Shown here: piece after piece, positions 1 through 12,130 of the stretch
How the letters are laid out: every line of letters starts with the position of its first letter
How positions within the stretch are numbered: the stretch's first letter is position 1
Origin: Undaria pinnatifida
Taxonomy: Eukaryota; Sar; Phaeophyceae; Laminariales; Alariaceae
Reading direction: 5' to 3'
Length of the DNA: 64,000 nt
Assembly (NCBI GenBank): GCA_012845835.1
Contig: JABAKD010000025.1
Coordinates: 9,057,779-9,121,778 of the forward strand
Notes under the pieces: model-generated
What the model was told of the DNA's origin: nothing
Database searches by the model: none
What the model saw: only the letters and a program-made list of their open reading frames with translations
Position numbers and translations under genes: made by a program

Positions 1-238
1 GTAGTCTAGACTCGAGCTTCTCACATGAGTGTCTCTGTATCTCACCGACGAAAATATTTTATCGGGTTTTGCTTGGCGCAGCGTGGCTAAGCAGTCCGTT
101 GCCGGTTTATATTGCAACTTGGAAGCAGCGCGAAAGCTTAAAACCGCAAATCAACAGGGGGGTCACTCGTGCTAGTCACCCCTAGCCACTGCTACAAAGG
201 CTATAAAACAACACAACCCCCGTTGCTGTACCCAAGCC
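1..238. mobile_element. Partial MITE, family R3 (copy a)
   Basis: This matches the other R3 copies (5936, 32097, 48330, 57095, 58955) in order of blocks: a gag(c/t)...actc/gagtgtctctgtatctcac segment, the ttggcgcagcgt block, gaagcagcgcgaaagct, and a right-hand palindrome-like tcactcgtgctagtcacc. It ends in a weak copy of the right terminal repeat (cgttgctgtacccaag). The left terminus lies outside the window. No coding capacity is seen, so it is a non-autonomous element. Confidence 0.6.
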
Positions 239-1020
239 CTTCCTCCACCCTGACAACGGCAACGGACGGGCTTGGCTGCGACCAAAATTCGGCCATGGAT
301 CGACATCGATACGAACAATGCAGTAGTTTCCAGAACTCCTGGCAAAGCCGCTTGACAGCATGGAATCTAAGCTCGCGCAACAGCCCTTCAACCTAACTCA
401 AGCTCAATGAACAATTAACGATTACAGGCCGATCGGCCGCCAGGGGGAGCGCCTGACGTATTTTCCACTGCTGAATCACTCCCACACGTGTCTCTACTTT
501 TGACACAAGTTTTCCACACCAAATTAAGTATTTTCGCCTCTGTGATACGCGTGCTGCGAGAGAGGCGCTGTATTCCTTTTCGGCGAAACCGCTCCCTGAA
601 GGATGAGACCGCTTAACCCAACATCGTCAAAAAAAAGTCTCTTCTTTTTTTGCAAAGTGATTCTTCTTTGGGCCTGCGCCACGGCGTATCTAAGTGTTCA
701 AGAACAAAAAACCGAAACAACGTCTGACCGACGGTATTAGACGAAGTCGACCTGACATCCAACGAAGTATGGAAAATCCGGCGAGCAATTCACTCTGATA
801 AATCATGAGCAACAACGACCGACTGTGTATGAGGGATGCGGCCGTGTTTCATGTCGCCTTTGCGTTGACCCTCAAAGTGAACCGAAAGAAACGCACTTCC
901 CACAGAACGAGCGACGTAGTGAGCGTCGAGACTACAAATCCCAGCACAGCGTAGAGCTTAGCGTACCGTACGACCAGACGTCGAATAGATGGACGTTACA
1001 GTATATATATACACATAAGA
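239..1020. other. No gene recognised
   Basis: Only short ORFs occur here, and none shows a recognisable domain or splice structure. Nothing repeated elsewhere in the window was noticed. Confidence 0.5.
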
Positions 1021-1640
1021 CTGCGGTAGACCACACGACCAACCTATTACGCAGGGCGTTTCGTGCCTACCTGCCGTCTGCATGATCGCCTGAAAACCTT
1101 TACCAAACGCAGTCGCAAACGCCTAACGAAGTAACGTCATTGAGCACGGGCACTTCAAGCGCTCCTTTCAGAACAATGACGATTTGCACCTCTCAATCTC
1201 GTGTTCAATAGTGGTGAAATAGCATAACCACATCACCTCGCTTGCTGTATTTGTAAAATGTGTGTATGTCTTAGAATTGGCGCCCTCAGAGCCCCACATC
1301 GGCACGGCAAAAGTTATGGGCGTGAAATCGTACATGAGTTAATAATAATGTGAAAAGAAAGTACAGGCAGATAAAATATAGACTATATGTTAAAATTGAG
1401 GTAGACCACACTACCAACCTATTACGTAGGGCATTTCGTACTTACCGTACCGACTGCATGATCGCCTCCCAACTTATGCCATGCGAAGTATGACTAACGA
1501 AGTAGTGTAAGTGAACGCGGCTACACCAAGAGTTTCTTTCGAAACACTGACCACATCACTTCGCCTGTTGTATTTTACAACATGTATCTCTTTCTTATAG
1601 TTACGATGTCAGAGTCTCACACCGGCACGGTAAAATCGTG
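1021..1640 (+). repeat. Diverged tandem duplication, period about 376 bp
   Basis: The segment starting ggtagaccacac at about 1026 recurs at about 1402. The same block order follows in both: accaacctattacg.aggg, tgcatgatcgcct, aacgaagta, accacatcac, and ccggcacgg near the right end. The copies differ by many substitutions and small indels, so the duplication is old. No coding function is apparent. Confidence 0.65.
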
Positions 1641-1734
1641 GCAATTACATGGTTGTTGCTATCGATTGAAGTATTCTATCTTGCGATCCACGTACAATGA
1701 AGAATTATGAAGCTATAACATCAAATCTGCTAGA

Positions 1735-3155
1735 ATAATCAACAATAATATCAGGCAGGTGATATAAAGGGATGTATTCTTGCTACAACCGTCAGATTTG
1801 TCCCCTTCAAGGATGAATAGTTTCCGCGCACACATTGAAGTATCCCGCCCGCCCCCCGCCCCCCGCCGCTCCCCCGATCCCTCTTGTTCAAGCGCCCTAC
1901 CTAAAATCAAAATCTGCCAGAGTAGTAAACACTGCCAGCCAGCTGGTATCACCTCATGATCTTTCTAGCTATCCATCCCGTAGCTCCAATTCATTTCCGT
2001 TCCTCCCCCCCCCCCCCCGCCCCCCCCCTCCCTCCTTTATTTTTTTGTGTTTCGTTTTGTTTTCCCTGTTCCCTCTTGTTCAAACGACCCACCTAAAATC
2101 GAAATCGGCCAGAGTAATTACCACTTCTACGCAATTGATATCACGTCATTATTTTTCTAGCCATCCATGACGTAGCTTTCATTCACCCCCCCCCCCCCCC
2201 CAACGCCCCCCCCCCTCAACGCCCCCCCCCAACGCCCCCCCCTCAACGCCCCCCCCTCAACGCCCCCCCCCCCCAACGCCCCCTCCTCCCCAACCACCCG
2301 CACGATCGCCTAGACCTAGCACCACGCGTGCAGCAAGCCCCTACATATACGCGACCTAAACTGTTAAAAACCCTCCTCCCCCTCCCCCCCCCCACCCCCC
2401 CCCCATCCCCACCCCCCCCCCCTTTTTCTTTCCCCGCTCCCTATTGATCAAACGCCTCATCCAACATCGAAATCATCTCATTACCTTCCTAGAGCCATCC
2501 ATGCCGCTGCCCCAATTCATGCCCCACCCCCCCCCCCCCCAGCGCCCCCTCATTCCCCACCACCCGCACAATCACCTAGACCTAGCACCACGCGTATAGA
2601 AAACCCTACATCTATGCGACCTAAATCTGAATAAACCCCCACCCCCACCCCCTCAAACACTCCGCCCTCTCCTCACTGGTTGTACGGCTTACAGGATATA
2701 CATGATAAACTGGGGCATTCCTTCCAATCTGTCAGATATATCCCCTTAAATGATTTATAGTTTCCACGTACAGATTGAATTGCCCCGCCCGTCCCCCCCC
2801 CCCCCGCCCCCCTCTCCCCGCCCCCCCGCTCCCTCTTGTTCAAACCCATTCCCCCACGTCCTTAAAAACTCCACCCTCCCCTCACCGGATATTCGTCTTA
2901 CAGGATACACTTGATAAACTGATGCATTTCCTTCCACAGCTGTCAGATTTTGTCCCCCTCAACGGGTTTTATAGTTTCCGCGCACAGGCTGACTAACATC
3001 ACCCTGTTGACCCTGATAGCTACACTGTAGTTCCAAGGGGAGTCGCCGACCTATATCCTCAATGAGGACACACAACCCGTAATACGCGCAATCGGAATAT
3101 CACACACAGCTTGCGAAGATGAGCTTCGACAAAATATTCGATCTCACAGCTGGAG
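1735..3155 (+). repeat. C-rich composite repeat, family R1 (copy a)
   Basis: Several partial tandem units share the blocks GTCAGATTTGTCCCC, ATAGTTTCCGCGCACA, cttgttcaaacgccc and cctagcaccacgcgta, separated by long poly-C tracts such as repeated cccccccaacg. The right-hand block (2872-3151) is strongly conserved and recurs at 7527-7812 in the same orientation. It recurs inverted at about 35935-36215 and 49741-49898. It ends near ttcgatctcacagctgga. ORFs over the C-runs are low-complexity artefacts. Confidence 0.75.
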
Positions 3156-3563
3156 TGTATTTTTATTTATGATATACATAAAGACATAATACACCGGACA
3201 TATACGTAGTTCCTTCAGCGTAAACTATCTTCCGTTCTTTCCAAGACCTTGAATTCGGCAAGGCCAAAATAACAATTCAGTTGACGACGATTGTGCCTTA
3301 TCAGCTGAAAGTACACGACACTTCAAACATTGGCAATGCCTCGGCTGCGCGAACCCTTGTGCAACACCTCCCGTTCGAACGCCACCGAATGCTAGACAAC
3401 TGCTACGGTAGAGGTGCCCCAACCATTTTTGTGTTTTTCTGAGGCCCTTAACTACTGAGGGAGCTCTGTAATCCTCCACGGCAAAACCGATTAGACTAGT
3501 ACTGGTACACAGAAAATGAAAACCAACGAACAAGCCCAAAGCCTAGATGGGCAAACAAGTAAC

Positions 3564-3776
3564 CAGGGCTTTTCACGGGTCAGATTACTTCCCGCGGGTC
3601 GGATCGAGACAGGGCGACCCGGCCCTGACCCGTGAGAATAGAAGACCTCCTGACCCGACCCGATCCGACCCGTAAGGTTCCCAAACACCCCCTGACCCAA
3701 CTCGACTCGACCAGCGAGGTTTTGAAAACCTCCTGATCTGATCCGCTGGCCGGGCCATGACCCGTGAAAAGCCCTG
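3564..3776. mobile_element. hAT-like MITE with 8-bp target duplication
   Basis: The 213-bp element has perfect 19-bp terminal inverted repeats, CAGGGCTTTTCACGGGTCA at the left and its reverse complement at the right. The interior is GC-rich and itself palindromic (repeats of gacccg / cgggtc). The flanks are CAAGTAAC on the left and CAAATAAC on the right, an 8-bp target-site duplication with one mismatch. An 8-bp TSD with CAGGG termini is typical of hAT elements. It has no transposase, so it is non-autonomous. Confidence 0.85.
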
Positions 3777-3789
3777 CAAATAACAGCGC

Positions 3790-3890
3790 AAAGCAAGAAG
3801 CCCTATTATGGGTTAAGGAGCCCCATTATTCTTCAGAGAACATTTAAGCCAAAAAGTGCTACCTCTACGGAATAGCGCGTCGGTAGCCAA
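3790..3890. repeat. Dispersed repeat R7 (copy 1)
   Basis: The blocks gggttaagga(g/t)cccc(a/g)ttattc, aaaa(a/g)(t/c)tgctac and a downstream agcgcgtc / agcacgcgtc recur in the same order at 57388-57475. Both copies lie next to sequence with the R3 actc/gagtgac palindrome, so R7 may be an internal part of long R3 variants. Confidence 0.5.
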
Positions 3891-3950
3891 GTGCTAGCCA
3901 ATGGGCGAAAAGCAAAAGCAGCCACTCCCGAGTGACCATATTGTGCAAAA

Positions 3951-4024
3951 GAAAAACGGCCACGCAAGCAGGTGCTCCGTAGGCATCGAAAAACGGCCAC
4001 ACAAGCAGGTGCTCCGTAGGCATC
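3951..4024 (+). repeat. 37-bp tandem repeat, two copies
   Basis: The unit beginning gaaaaacggccac and ending aggcatc occurs at 3951-3987 and 3988-4024 with one difference (gcaagcagg versus acaagcagg). This is a simple local duplication. Confidence 0.9.
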
Positions 4025-4378
4025 GACTCGACGGCAACACCTGGATATAACTGATCGCTATCTGCATGCATTAGTAGGAGCCGGGGGCCACACGACTCAA
4101 AACCCTCATCAGTGTAAAGGAATGCCGACAGAACCTGTACAATGCCTGACGGCAGGAACTGCCTCCACTACCCCGATAACAAGCCACCCCGGAACGGTGG
4201 GCTGTCGTATTGAATATGGCTACGCTCCGTTAAACATTACAAACAACTGAATACCCCAACGGCATGATCGAAATAAACTTCTCAACGAACCATCACCCAT
4301 ATAGTCGGGGTTCGTTAAAATAACTCTCATTCTTAGGATACGTAGACGCGACATGCTTCGAAGAAGGAGGCCACATGT

Positions 4379-5683
4379 CTACCCCCACGGCGCTTTGCTC
4401 GCAGAACTTGTCGGTAATATCAGCCGTGTCATGGATGCCGGCCACACAACTTCGTCGATAGGTTGAAGAACTCATCGACGAATTGTAGCGATTGCAACGC
4501 GTCCGGCCAAGCTACGTCGTCGATGGGCTGCTCAAATCTGTCTCCGAACGATGTTGGCAGCAATGTTCTCGGTCCGACAACATCTTCGATAGGTCGATTA
4601 AACCCGTGCCCGAACAAACGTTTTTGCAGGGTGATCGGCCACACAACGTCCTTTATAGGTTGGTAATTGCGCAAAGACTCCACTGCCAGCGATTGAAGCG
4701 TGGCAGGCCACGCTACACGGGTGATCGGTTGGTCGAACCCGTCGCCCAAAACCAGCTGGTTAAGGGACGCAGGCCACACAACATCGTCGATGGAATGATT
4801 AAAGCTACGGCCCAGGTCCAGTCGCCGCAACGCAGCGGGCCATGCCACATCGGTGATAGGTTGGTTGAAGTCATCCCTCAAGAAAAGCTGCACCAAAAAA
4901 GCGGGCCATGCTACTTTGGCGATCGGCTTGTCGAACCTCTTCGATAATGTCAGATTAAGCAAACCAGAGGGCCACACGACATCGGCGATCGGTTGGTTGA
5001 ACCAGTCCCCGAAGCCCAGGTGCTTCAACGACACCGGCCTGGTGACCGATTCGATAGGCTCATTGAAGCAGTTTTCAAGAAATAATCGCTCCAAGTAACT
5101 CGGTAACGCCACCCAGTCGACACGCTCGTTCCTCAAGCACCAAAGTGCCAATTTCCGATGCGAAGGCGGCCAGTGCACGTTAAACTGGTTCTGCACAGTG
5201 TCGAGGTCGAGGTCTCGCCCATCGAGCAAAGTACACATCGCCTCGAAGCCTTCCTAGGAGAATGTGCCAGTGGTGCAGCCGGCGGCAACCACTCGTCCCA
5301 GGTATTCAAACCTTGCATGTCCGCCTCACACATGTTGCAGACAACGCCATACACCTGCATCCACGCTACGTCCCTAAGGAGGACGGACGTGGTAAGCACA
5401 GGCGCAGTCTTGCCAGCCGGCATTTCCCACCAAGCAAAAGCTGCACGAAGGGCATGTAGTCGACGGGTTTCCGTGGCATCGACAGAGAAACCCAAGGGGT
5501 CATCGGCACCCCATAGGCTAAGAGCCATGCCTTCGCAGACTGTAACACCCAATATGCGTGCAGCCTGGCAAACAGCGCAGATATCGAAAGAGGCCAACTG
5601 TAGCTCCACCGTGCTTACGTACCACAATCCCTCTGATGCTTGCTCGAGGGCAACCGTGAGGGCATCCAGCAAACTTTCGTTAC
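4379..5683 (-). pseudogene. FNIP/WP-repeat LRR protein, paralog A, frameshifted
   Basis: The N-terminal domain (5683-5250) contains the family signature VELQLASFDIC, then SLWGADD and the WEMPAGK block. It is followed by about 10 units of 22 residues (FNQPIADVVWPSGLLNLTLS and similar). Compared with intact paralog B, one nucleotide is missing around 5245, at the SPRxxFEAM joint. A second break near 4464 removes four nucleotides in the last repeat (FFN|PIDEVVWP); the original frame would end near 4379. Homology starts immediately after a pyrimidine-rich CAG at 5686-5684, so an upstream exon is likely and no start codon can be assigned. FNIP repeats (Dictyostelium, some giant viruses) are a known LRR variant, but the function of this family is unknown. 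A new shorter gene using the second frame (5238-4429) cannot be excluded. Confidence 0.8.
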
Positions 5684-5935
5684 CTGCGAAGACAGAAAAA
5701 ACCGTAAGAAATACAAAAGAAGGCTTACGGTTGAAAAGGCGTACAACGTGGGCACTTCGCGGAACGGACTAACGTGTAGGCGCCAAGAGACTATTCAGAC
5801 GTGCGCTCCGTACACAGTACCCGTTTTTTGTCATAGGCTACAGCTCACGCAAAGGACTGTTGACCTTGGAACTATCCCCTACAGTATGTGTAATGTCTTA
5901 CGCGTCGTTGAACAAAAAATGCGGTGAATTCTAGA

Positions 5936-6252
5936 CCAAGGCTACGGTATTACTAGGGGGGATGTTATGATGGTGTTATGATGACGTTTTGATGGTGTTA
6001 TGACATACCCCCATTTTTGCAACCGAGCTTGAGCCATTCACACGCGTGACTCCGTACCTCACGGGCCACAATACTCCAGGCCATTTTTCGGCGCAGTGTA
6101 GCTTAGCACTCCTTTTGTGGTGTAATATCGAAATTTTGAAGCAGCACGAAAGCTCAAGACCGCGTAGAAAAGGGAGGGTTACTCACCCGAGTGACCCCGA
6201 GTCACTCCAAAAAGAGATCCCTAATAAAGGAACCCCCCTATTTTAGCCTGGG
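5936..6252. mobile_element. MITE R3 (copy b)
   Basis: The left terminus CCAAGGCTACGGTA and right terminus TTTTAGCCTGGG are imperfect inverted repeats. Between them lie a microsatellite-like run of ttatgatggtgttatgatg, the left motif gagccattcacacgcgtgact, the block ttcggcgcagtgtagctta, and the right palindrome ttactcacccgagtgacc. No ORF of note. Compare the cleanest copy at 58955-59219. Confidence 0.75.
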
Positions 6253-7129
6253 TCGCTAGGCCATACTGGTTTCATTCGGGTCATTCCTGTTCATGCTTAT
6301 CCTGTAGCCGGGTTAAAGCGTGCAGCTGCGGTTCCCTAGTTATGAGCCTCGCAGAATGTAGATGCTCTATTTTCATTGCAAGTGTCGAACGAACGGGCTC
6401 AGTCGTTCATCTTACGAAGGAAACTCGAAAACAGAGAGTGCGGTTGGAAACGCAGGCAAGCGAACACTTATCGAGGGTCGCTTGACGGTTTCCACAAGGA
6501 GCGCCGTGTTTTCGAATAGAACATAGTGGTTCTCGAAAGGATGACGTAACGTTTGGAACCGCACCGCGGCCCAACAAACAACACGCGACAGTGAGTAGAA
6601 GCAGAACGCGCGACAATTGCGTGCCGGTCAGAAGTGGTGTCCAACCAACAGCCAATTTCAGACCCCATCCACGTATACGTGAAACAACGAACACTCTACG
6701 CGGGGGTCGAAACCTTTGTTACATGCAGTTGGTGATATTGCAAACACATAATGATCGAATTGAAACGCGGCATACTCTCACGTAGGACAAGAACAACACC
6801 CCATCGCCTAGACATATCACGTTAACGGGGAGGCAACGCTCGTCACTACTATTCCTGGCGACTGGCACAGGAACTTGCCACGCTTTAGCCCTCGTCCTAT
6901 CCCAAAGATCATTCTGGGACAAAATCAATTCGTCAGCTTCGACGGCGTCGAAATGAGGTCGTATGCCGTACATATTGCATTAGACTAATAAGGAAATTCT
7001 GGGTGCAAGCCTCCTGGAGTCCCTCGTACACGGGGTTCCCTAGGTCATCATGTGGTAGAGCATGTCAACGTGGAAGCCGTCGATGGGCCCTCGGAAGCAG
7101 TCGTAAAACAGGTACAAGTATATATAGCT
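6253..7129. other. No gene recognised
   Basis: Short overlapping ORFs occur on both strands, none with a recognisable domain. No repeat shared with the rest of the window was noticed. Confidence 0.45.
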
Positions 7130-7815
7130 TTTTTTTTCTCGCTTCCTCTCGCTTAAACGCCCCACCTAATATCGAAATCCGCCAGAGTAATAAACACTTG
7201 CCACGCCCTGGATATCGCTTCGTTGACGTTTTAGAGCCGTCCATGCCGCTGCTGCAATACCCACCCACCCCCGCCCCCAGCCCCCTCCTTCCCCACCACC
7301 CGCACCATCGCCTAGACCTAGCACCACGCGTATAGCAAACCCCTACATCTATGCGACCTAAAGCCCTCCCGCCTCCCCCGCCACATTACCGCTTCCTTCC
7401 CCACAAGAAGGATTCATAGTTTCCACGCACAAATTAACCTGCCCCACCCGTCTCCTCCGCCCCCTGCCCCCCTCCCGCCCCCCTTTTTATCAAAATCAGG
7501 CCCCCACGTCCTAAACATCTCCGCCCTCCCCTCACTGGATATTTATTCGACTTACAGGATTCACTTGATAAACTGATGCATTTCCTTCCACAGCTGTCAG
7601 ATTTTGTCCCCCTCAGCTACGGGTTTTATAGTTTCCGCGCACAGACTGCCTAACATCACCCTGTTGACCCTGATAGCTACACTGTAGTTGCAAGAGGAGT
7701 CGCCGACCTAAATCCTTACTGAGGACACACAACCCGTAATACGAGCGGTCGGAGTATCACACACAGCTTGCAAAGATGAGTTTCGACATAATATTCGATC
7801 TCACAGCTGGATTGT
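7130..7815 (+). repeat. C-rich composite repeat R1 (copy b)
   Basis: The left part has the cgccccaccta(a)tatcgaaatccgccagagtaataaaca block and the cctagcaccacgcgtatagcaaaccc block of copy a. The right part (7527-7812) matches 2872-3151 closely, including acttgataaactgatgcatttcc, accctgttgaccctgatagctacactgtag and ttcgatctcacagctgga. This is a single unit, unlike the tandem units of copy a. Confidence 0.8.
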
Positions 7816-8780
7816 AATTCAATTTTTATAATATATATATATATATATTTAATAATTATTGTTGTCTCCGCCGAAGAAGACAGATCACCTAAACAGCTGC
7901 AAATTCACATTTATCCGACACGCCAATTACAAATATTGCAATTCCCTGAATACGAATTTCATATTATGATCTTTGTAGATATTTTACAGTTACATATATC
8001 AGACATTGGTACGAGCAAATAGTCAATTCTACATTCCTCCTGCTCGTGACAACTGCCATGATAATGCTGACGCCATCCTACGTTCCTGCAAACTCAAAAG
8101 TACCATCCTCAAATTCAAACAATGTATAAGAGCTTCGCCTTCGACTAAAAAAAAAAAAAACTATGATATATCTCCCCCTGCTCTGGAGTCAAGACATATT
8201 TTGTCCAACCAGTTCTTCCGCTCTGGTTTCGTCCATACCAAGCTCTCAGCACGCGTTGGTATCACAGGACACTTTGATTAAGACGCTTCTTCAACTAACT
8301 ATGGAAGCCAGCATTCATCATATCTACCAGCTCTACCTGTTCAAAGCAAATATATCCTTTCTCAAATTCAATTTTCAAACTAGCTCGCAAATGCGTCGTT
8401 AGCCTCCTGCAGATTCAACCATCAAAAACCCGCAAAATATATATCCAAATGTCTTCCTGCTCATAATAGACGCCATATCGTCCATCATCAGGGATTACAC
8501 TGAGATGAATATGAGAAACCATCGTTAGCATAAGCTCGAAAATCAACTTATATCATGTCCCCACGTAATATACTTCAAATCCGTAAAAAAATCAGTGGTG
8601 AAATCAAAACGAAAAATCGCTAAATATTAACATCAAATGCTCCCAAAAATAATCTAAAATTTATCCCCATGCTTTACTCTACAAGTCCGCTCTCAATCCA
8701 AATTCAGTACAGTAAATCATGACAAAGCACAAAAATCGCAAATTTTAATATCAAAAGTTCCCAAAAGAAACCGAAAATAA
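7816..8780. other. AT-rich spacer with TA microsatellite and short direct repeats
   Basis: A (TA)n run sits near 7832-7848. Two similar stretches, aaaaatcgctaaatattaacatcaaatgctccc (about 8615) and aaaaatcgcaaattttaatatcaaaagttccc (about 8730), are diverged direct repeats. The position just past the RNase H end of the copia element suggests a decayed 3' LTR. No matching copy was found beyond 19188, so this is unproven. Confidence 0.4.
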
Positions 8781-10370
8781 TCAAACTTCCCACAAATTTA
8801 TCGCAAGGTTACGGTGGAACTCAAAAGAGTCCCGGGCTATTGCTTTGGTCAGAAAACCGGCATACTGAAACTGGGACGGCACGTGGATGATCGATACTTC
8901 TTTCCTCCATACCAGGTCCCTGAGGAAGCGGTGCCGTACGTCGATGTGCTTGGAGTAGGAGTTAGTGATGGGGTTTTGCGCAAGTTGCACAGCACCCTCA
9001 TAGTCCTCGAATACCGGTATGCATGGCATGCCGACAGCAGGCATCATGAAACGCCAAACCTGTTTCAGAAATAGGACTTCGTTCATGACATCTGCAAGCA
9101 CCACGTACTTTGCCTCCGTTGTAGACAGCGTGACGCACTTCGGTGTTCTGGAAAATCATGACACACAAGCACCCCCGCACATCACTAGTCCCCCCGAAAC
9201 TGACCTCCTATCAGCTGCCACACTCGCGTAGTCCGCGTCAGCAAAAGCCTGCAAGCTCAACCCTCCTACTGTACCTCTCTGAAAAATATTACCAAATCCG
9301 CTCGTCCGTTTCACATATCCTAAGATACCCATTGTTGCCCTCCAGTGCACATACTCGGGAGCCGAACAGTACCTAGCTACTACTCTCAATGCATTGGAGG
9401 TGTCTGGTCCAGTCTGAGTTGCCAGCCACATCATTGAGCCTATCAACTCGCGAAATGGCCAGCCCCCTGGTGCTTCATTCTTGTCAAGCTTCGCAAGGTT
9501 CGTGCCAACGGGAAGCGGGACATTCTTGCCATACTCTACCCCGTATTCGCTCACCAACTGTTCAGCAAATGTTTGCTGGGAAATTGTCAACAACCCCTTC
9601 TCCCAATCCCTCTCGTAGAAACACCCGGAATACCAACGTAGCTCTACAAGGTTTTTGACCTGAACCATCTGGCTCAAATCTCTACCAAATTGATCACGCC
9701 TTGTCTTCTCTTCAACTGCAAATATGTCATCAACATGCACCACTATTGTCCTCACTACTCTTTCGTCTTCCATCAACCGGAAATGCATGCGTCTGCCAGG
9801 CACCGCAAAACTCGCAAAAGTCAACAAACATCTAGTAAGATTGGCATGCCATTGCCTTGATGCCTGCTTCAAGCCATAGAGACTCTTGTTTAGCCTCACT
9901 ATCTTCTCTGCCAACCTCCCGCAACCCTGAGGCAAACGCAAGAACACGTTTCCTCCAGATCAGATTGCACGAAAGCCTGCTCAATGTCAAAATGGCGCAG
10001 GTCGAGGTCCAGTTCACAGGCCATGGCAGCCAACAAACGAACACTCTAAATAGCAGCAGTGGGCGCAAACAATTCCCCAAAATCAACGTCAGCTCTCTGC
10101 TCTTCCCCCCGTGCTACCATTCTTGCCTTGGGTTTTGTTGGCAGTCCGTACTCATCTGCCTTTCAATCGAACACCCACATTGCGTTGATGTAATTCTTGA
10201 CTCGTTGCTACACATACTCAAATGTCCCCACCTCCAGTAATCCGTAGAATTCCCGGCCTGAAGTCCTTCCAAAGATGCGCGTGTTCGGACCGCATGTCCT
10301 CCGCATGGTTGCTGGGGACGTTGAGGTCCCTCGCGTAACATTGCGGCAGGTCCGGAGGCTTGTAAGGTGG
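8781..10370 (-). pseudogene. Copia element 1: reverse transcriptase and RNase H, broken
   Basis: Minus-strand Ty1/copia pol. The RT part has the LNKSLYGLKQASRQWH motif and VHVDDIF, equivalent to YVDD of copia RTs. RNase H follows, with FADADYAS, TTEAKYV and the HIDVRHRFL block, and ends near 8781. Defects are visible: an in-frame TGA near 9156 replaces the Trp of VSWFSRT seen in the second copia copy (44.3 kb), and the RT N-terminal half (9832-10370) lies in other frames. It would have copied the element's RNA in cytoplasmic particles. It is certainly a retrotransposon remnant and not a host gene. Confidence 0.92.
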
Positions 10371-10474
10371 TCGCTGGCCGCTCAGCGTAGCTTCGATGTC
10401 CTCGCGTGTGGCAAGCATCGCCGTCATAGCCCAAGATATCCCCCCGGACTTCCCAGCGGATATCTTCTCTCCGC

Positions 10475-10682
10475 GGTCCTCCACGGCGGGCGCAACTTGC
10501 TCGCGGCCCTCACCATATGAACTCTCACCACAATCCTCCACAGCGGGCGTCCGCTGTTCGCGGCCCCCACTATATGAGCTCTCACCGCGATCCTCCACGG
10601 CGGGCGTCAGCTGCTCGCGGCCCCCACTTTACGAGCTCCCACTGCGATCCTCCACGGCGGGCGTCAGCTGCTCGCGACGGTC
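10475..10682 (-). repeat. 57-bp tandem repeat coding 19-residue units in copia 1 pol
   Basis: About 3.6 copies of a 57-bp unit containing gatcctccacggcgggcgtcagctgctcgcgg. Read on the minus strand, it encodes repeated AVEDRGESSYSGGREQ-type peptides in the linker between integrase and RT. The unit length is a multiple of three, so the linker could expand while the frame stayed open. Confidence 0.85.
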
Positions 10683-10759
10683 AGCATCCATCGCTCCACA
10701 CGTATTCAGCATCGACAGAGACTCCTTCTTGCCCTCAATGGACAGAAGCCCAGCGTTGT

Positions 10760-11110
10760 GACTAAGCTTCACCGTTTTTCACTGGCGACGGGAAAGGCGG
10801 CTCCTGCAGCGTTGCCGAGAAGTGCTTCGTCGGTGTATCTAAAAACTGGATCGTCCTCGAGTGGCTACGGCCAGACACCCGCTGCGCCTTCAAGTACGGC
10901 GACACTGACGACTGTGGCGGTGGCGGTCGTCACGGCTGTGATGGCAGCGGCTGTGACGACTGTGACGCTCCCGGCTGCGACGGTGGCGGCCGTGAGGGCT
11001 GTGACGGCGGCGGCCATGACAGCTGTGACGGCGGCGGAAGTGACAGCTGTAACATTATCGGCCATGACGGTGGAGGTAGTGACGGCTGTGACGGCGTGTA
11101 TGTTATGGTG
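10760..11110 (-). repeat. Low-complexity Pro/Ser-rich linker in copia 1 pol
   Basis: Degenerate repeats of ggctgtgacggcggcg translate on the minus strand as PPPSQPS-type peptide. This is the usual variable linker between integrase and reverse transcriptase. ORFs on the opposite strand are shadows. Confidence 0.6.
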
Positions 11111-11378
11111 AACCCCGGCGTCGTTGTCGGCGCGGCGGCGTCCACTGAGCCCACTGAACCCCCCGCGCCCGCCGGCGGCGGCAACGGTAGAACGGGCGTG
11201 CGGGGGACCATCCCTACGATGTCGCTGGAATAACACACGCCCCCGGTGGAGCTCTTGAGAACCTTCACGGTAGAAGAGAAGTGGTTGTGACCGTTGTTGA
11301 GGTAAAAACACTCAACCGCTTGGGCATCGGACTTGGTGCTCCGATCCATCCGCATCATGTCTGGATGCAAAAAAGGAA

Positions 11379-12130
11379 TCACCTGCAGATTCCGGCAGTC
11401 GCCCGAAGAAAACCTCGTGCGATGACCGCCATCTGGTGTTCGCCTTGGTCTCGGAGCGGTTGAAACAGTCGGAAGCCCACAGGGCAGCCTCGAGCCACAG
11501 ACGGTTGCCAGAACGGGATTTTGCCGAGATCGACGTCCGGGAACAGTCGTCCGATCTCGAGACGCGCCGTATGGCCGCCCTTCATAGCACGCCAAATAGC
11601 ACTCTCGACAACCGCGTTCTGGTGCGGCTTCCCCGGGGCCGTGCACTCGCGATGAACCCAGGCAGAGTCGCAGTAGTCCACATAGTCGCGGCTGATGAAC
11701 TCCCCGCCGTTATCAGTGCGAAAGCAGTTTGGCCTCCCCATTCCGTTCATGTCGGCGATAAACTTCTGGACATACGCGGCAGTCTCAGACTTTCTCCTCA
11801 TACCGTATGGCCGCATCCACCTCGAAGCGCTGTCCACAAACATGATCAGATACACCGACCCGCCCAAGGACGCCTCGTAAGGGTCGAACAAATCGATATG
11901 GACGGTCTCCATGGGCCTTCCTGCGCGCGACGCGTCCTCCGCGGTGTCCCAGAACGTATCCCCTTAGCCTCCAAGCAGCCACCACACGGCTGCAGCACAC
12001 CGGTCAGGGTAATCCCATGCTGCTGAGCCGTCTGCCTCAAAAGGCGTTCGCGCTGGTGGCCGGAGGAGACGTGAAATTGATTAACATTGAACACCTTCTC
12101 GGGCTTCCCTACAGTGAATGGACGATTTCG
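11379..12130 (-). pseudogene. Copia element 1: GAG-pre-integrase zinc motif and integrase core
   Basis: The pre-integrase His/Cys motif (FHVSSGHQRERLL ... GVLQPCGGCLEAKG) is at about 12110-11950. The DDE integrase follows in a different frame, with METVHIDLFDP (first Asp), FRTDNGGEFIS (second Asp, typical of rve domains) and NAVVESAIWRAMK (Glu). The frame change near 11910-11940 separates the zinc module from the catalytic core. Integrase would insert the cDNA copy into nuclear DNA. Confidence 0.9.

Noticed and set aside
1835-2996. Proline-rich ORFs over the C tracts
   Set aside because: Homopolymer artefacts of repeat R1.
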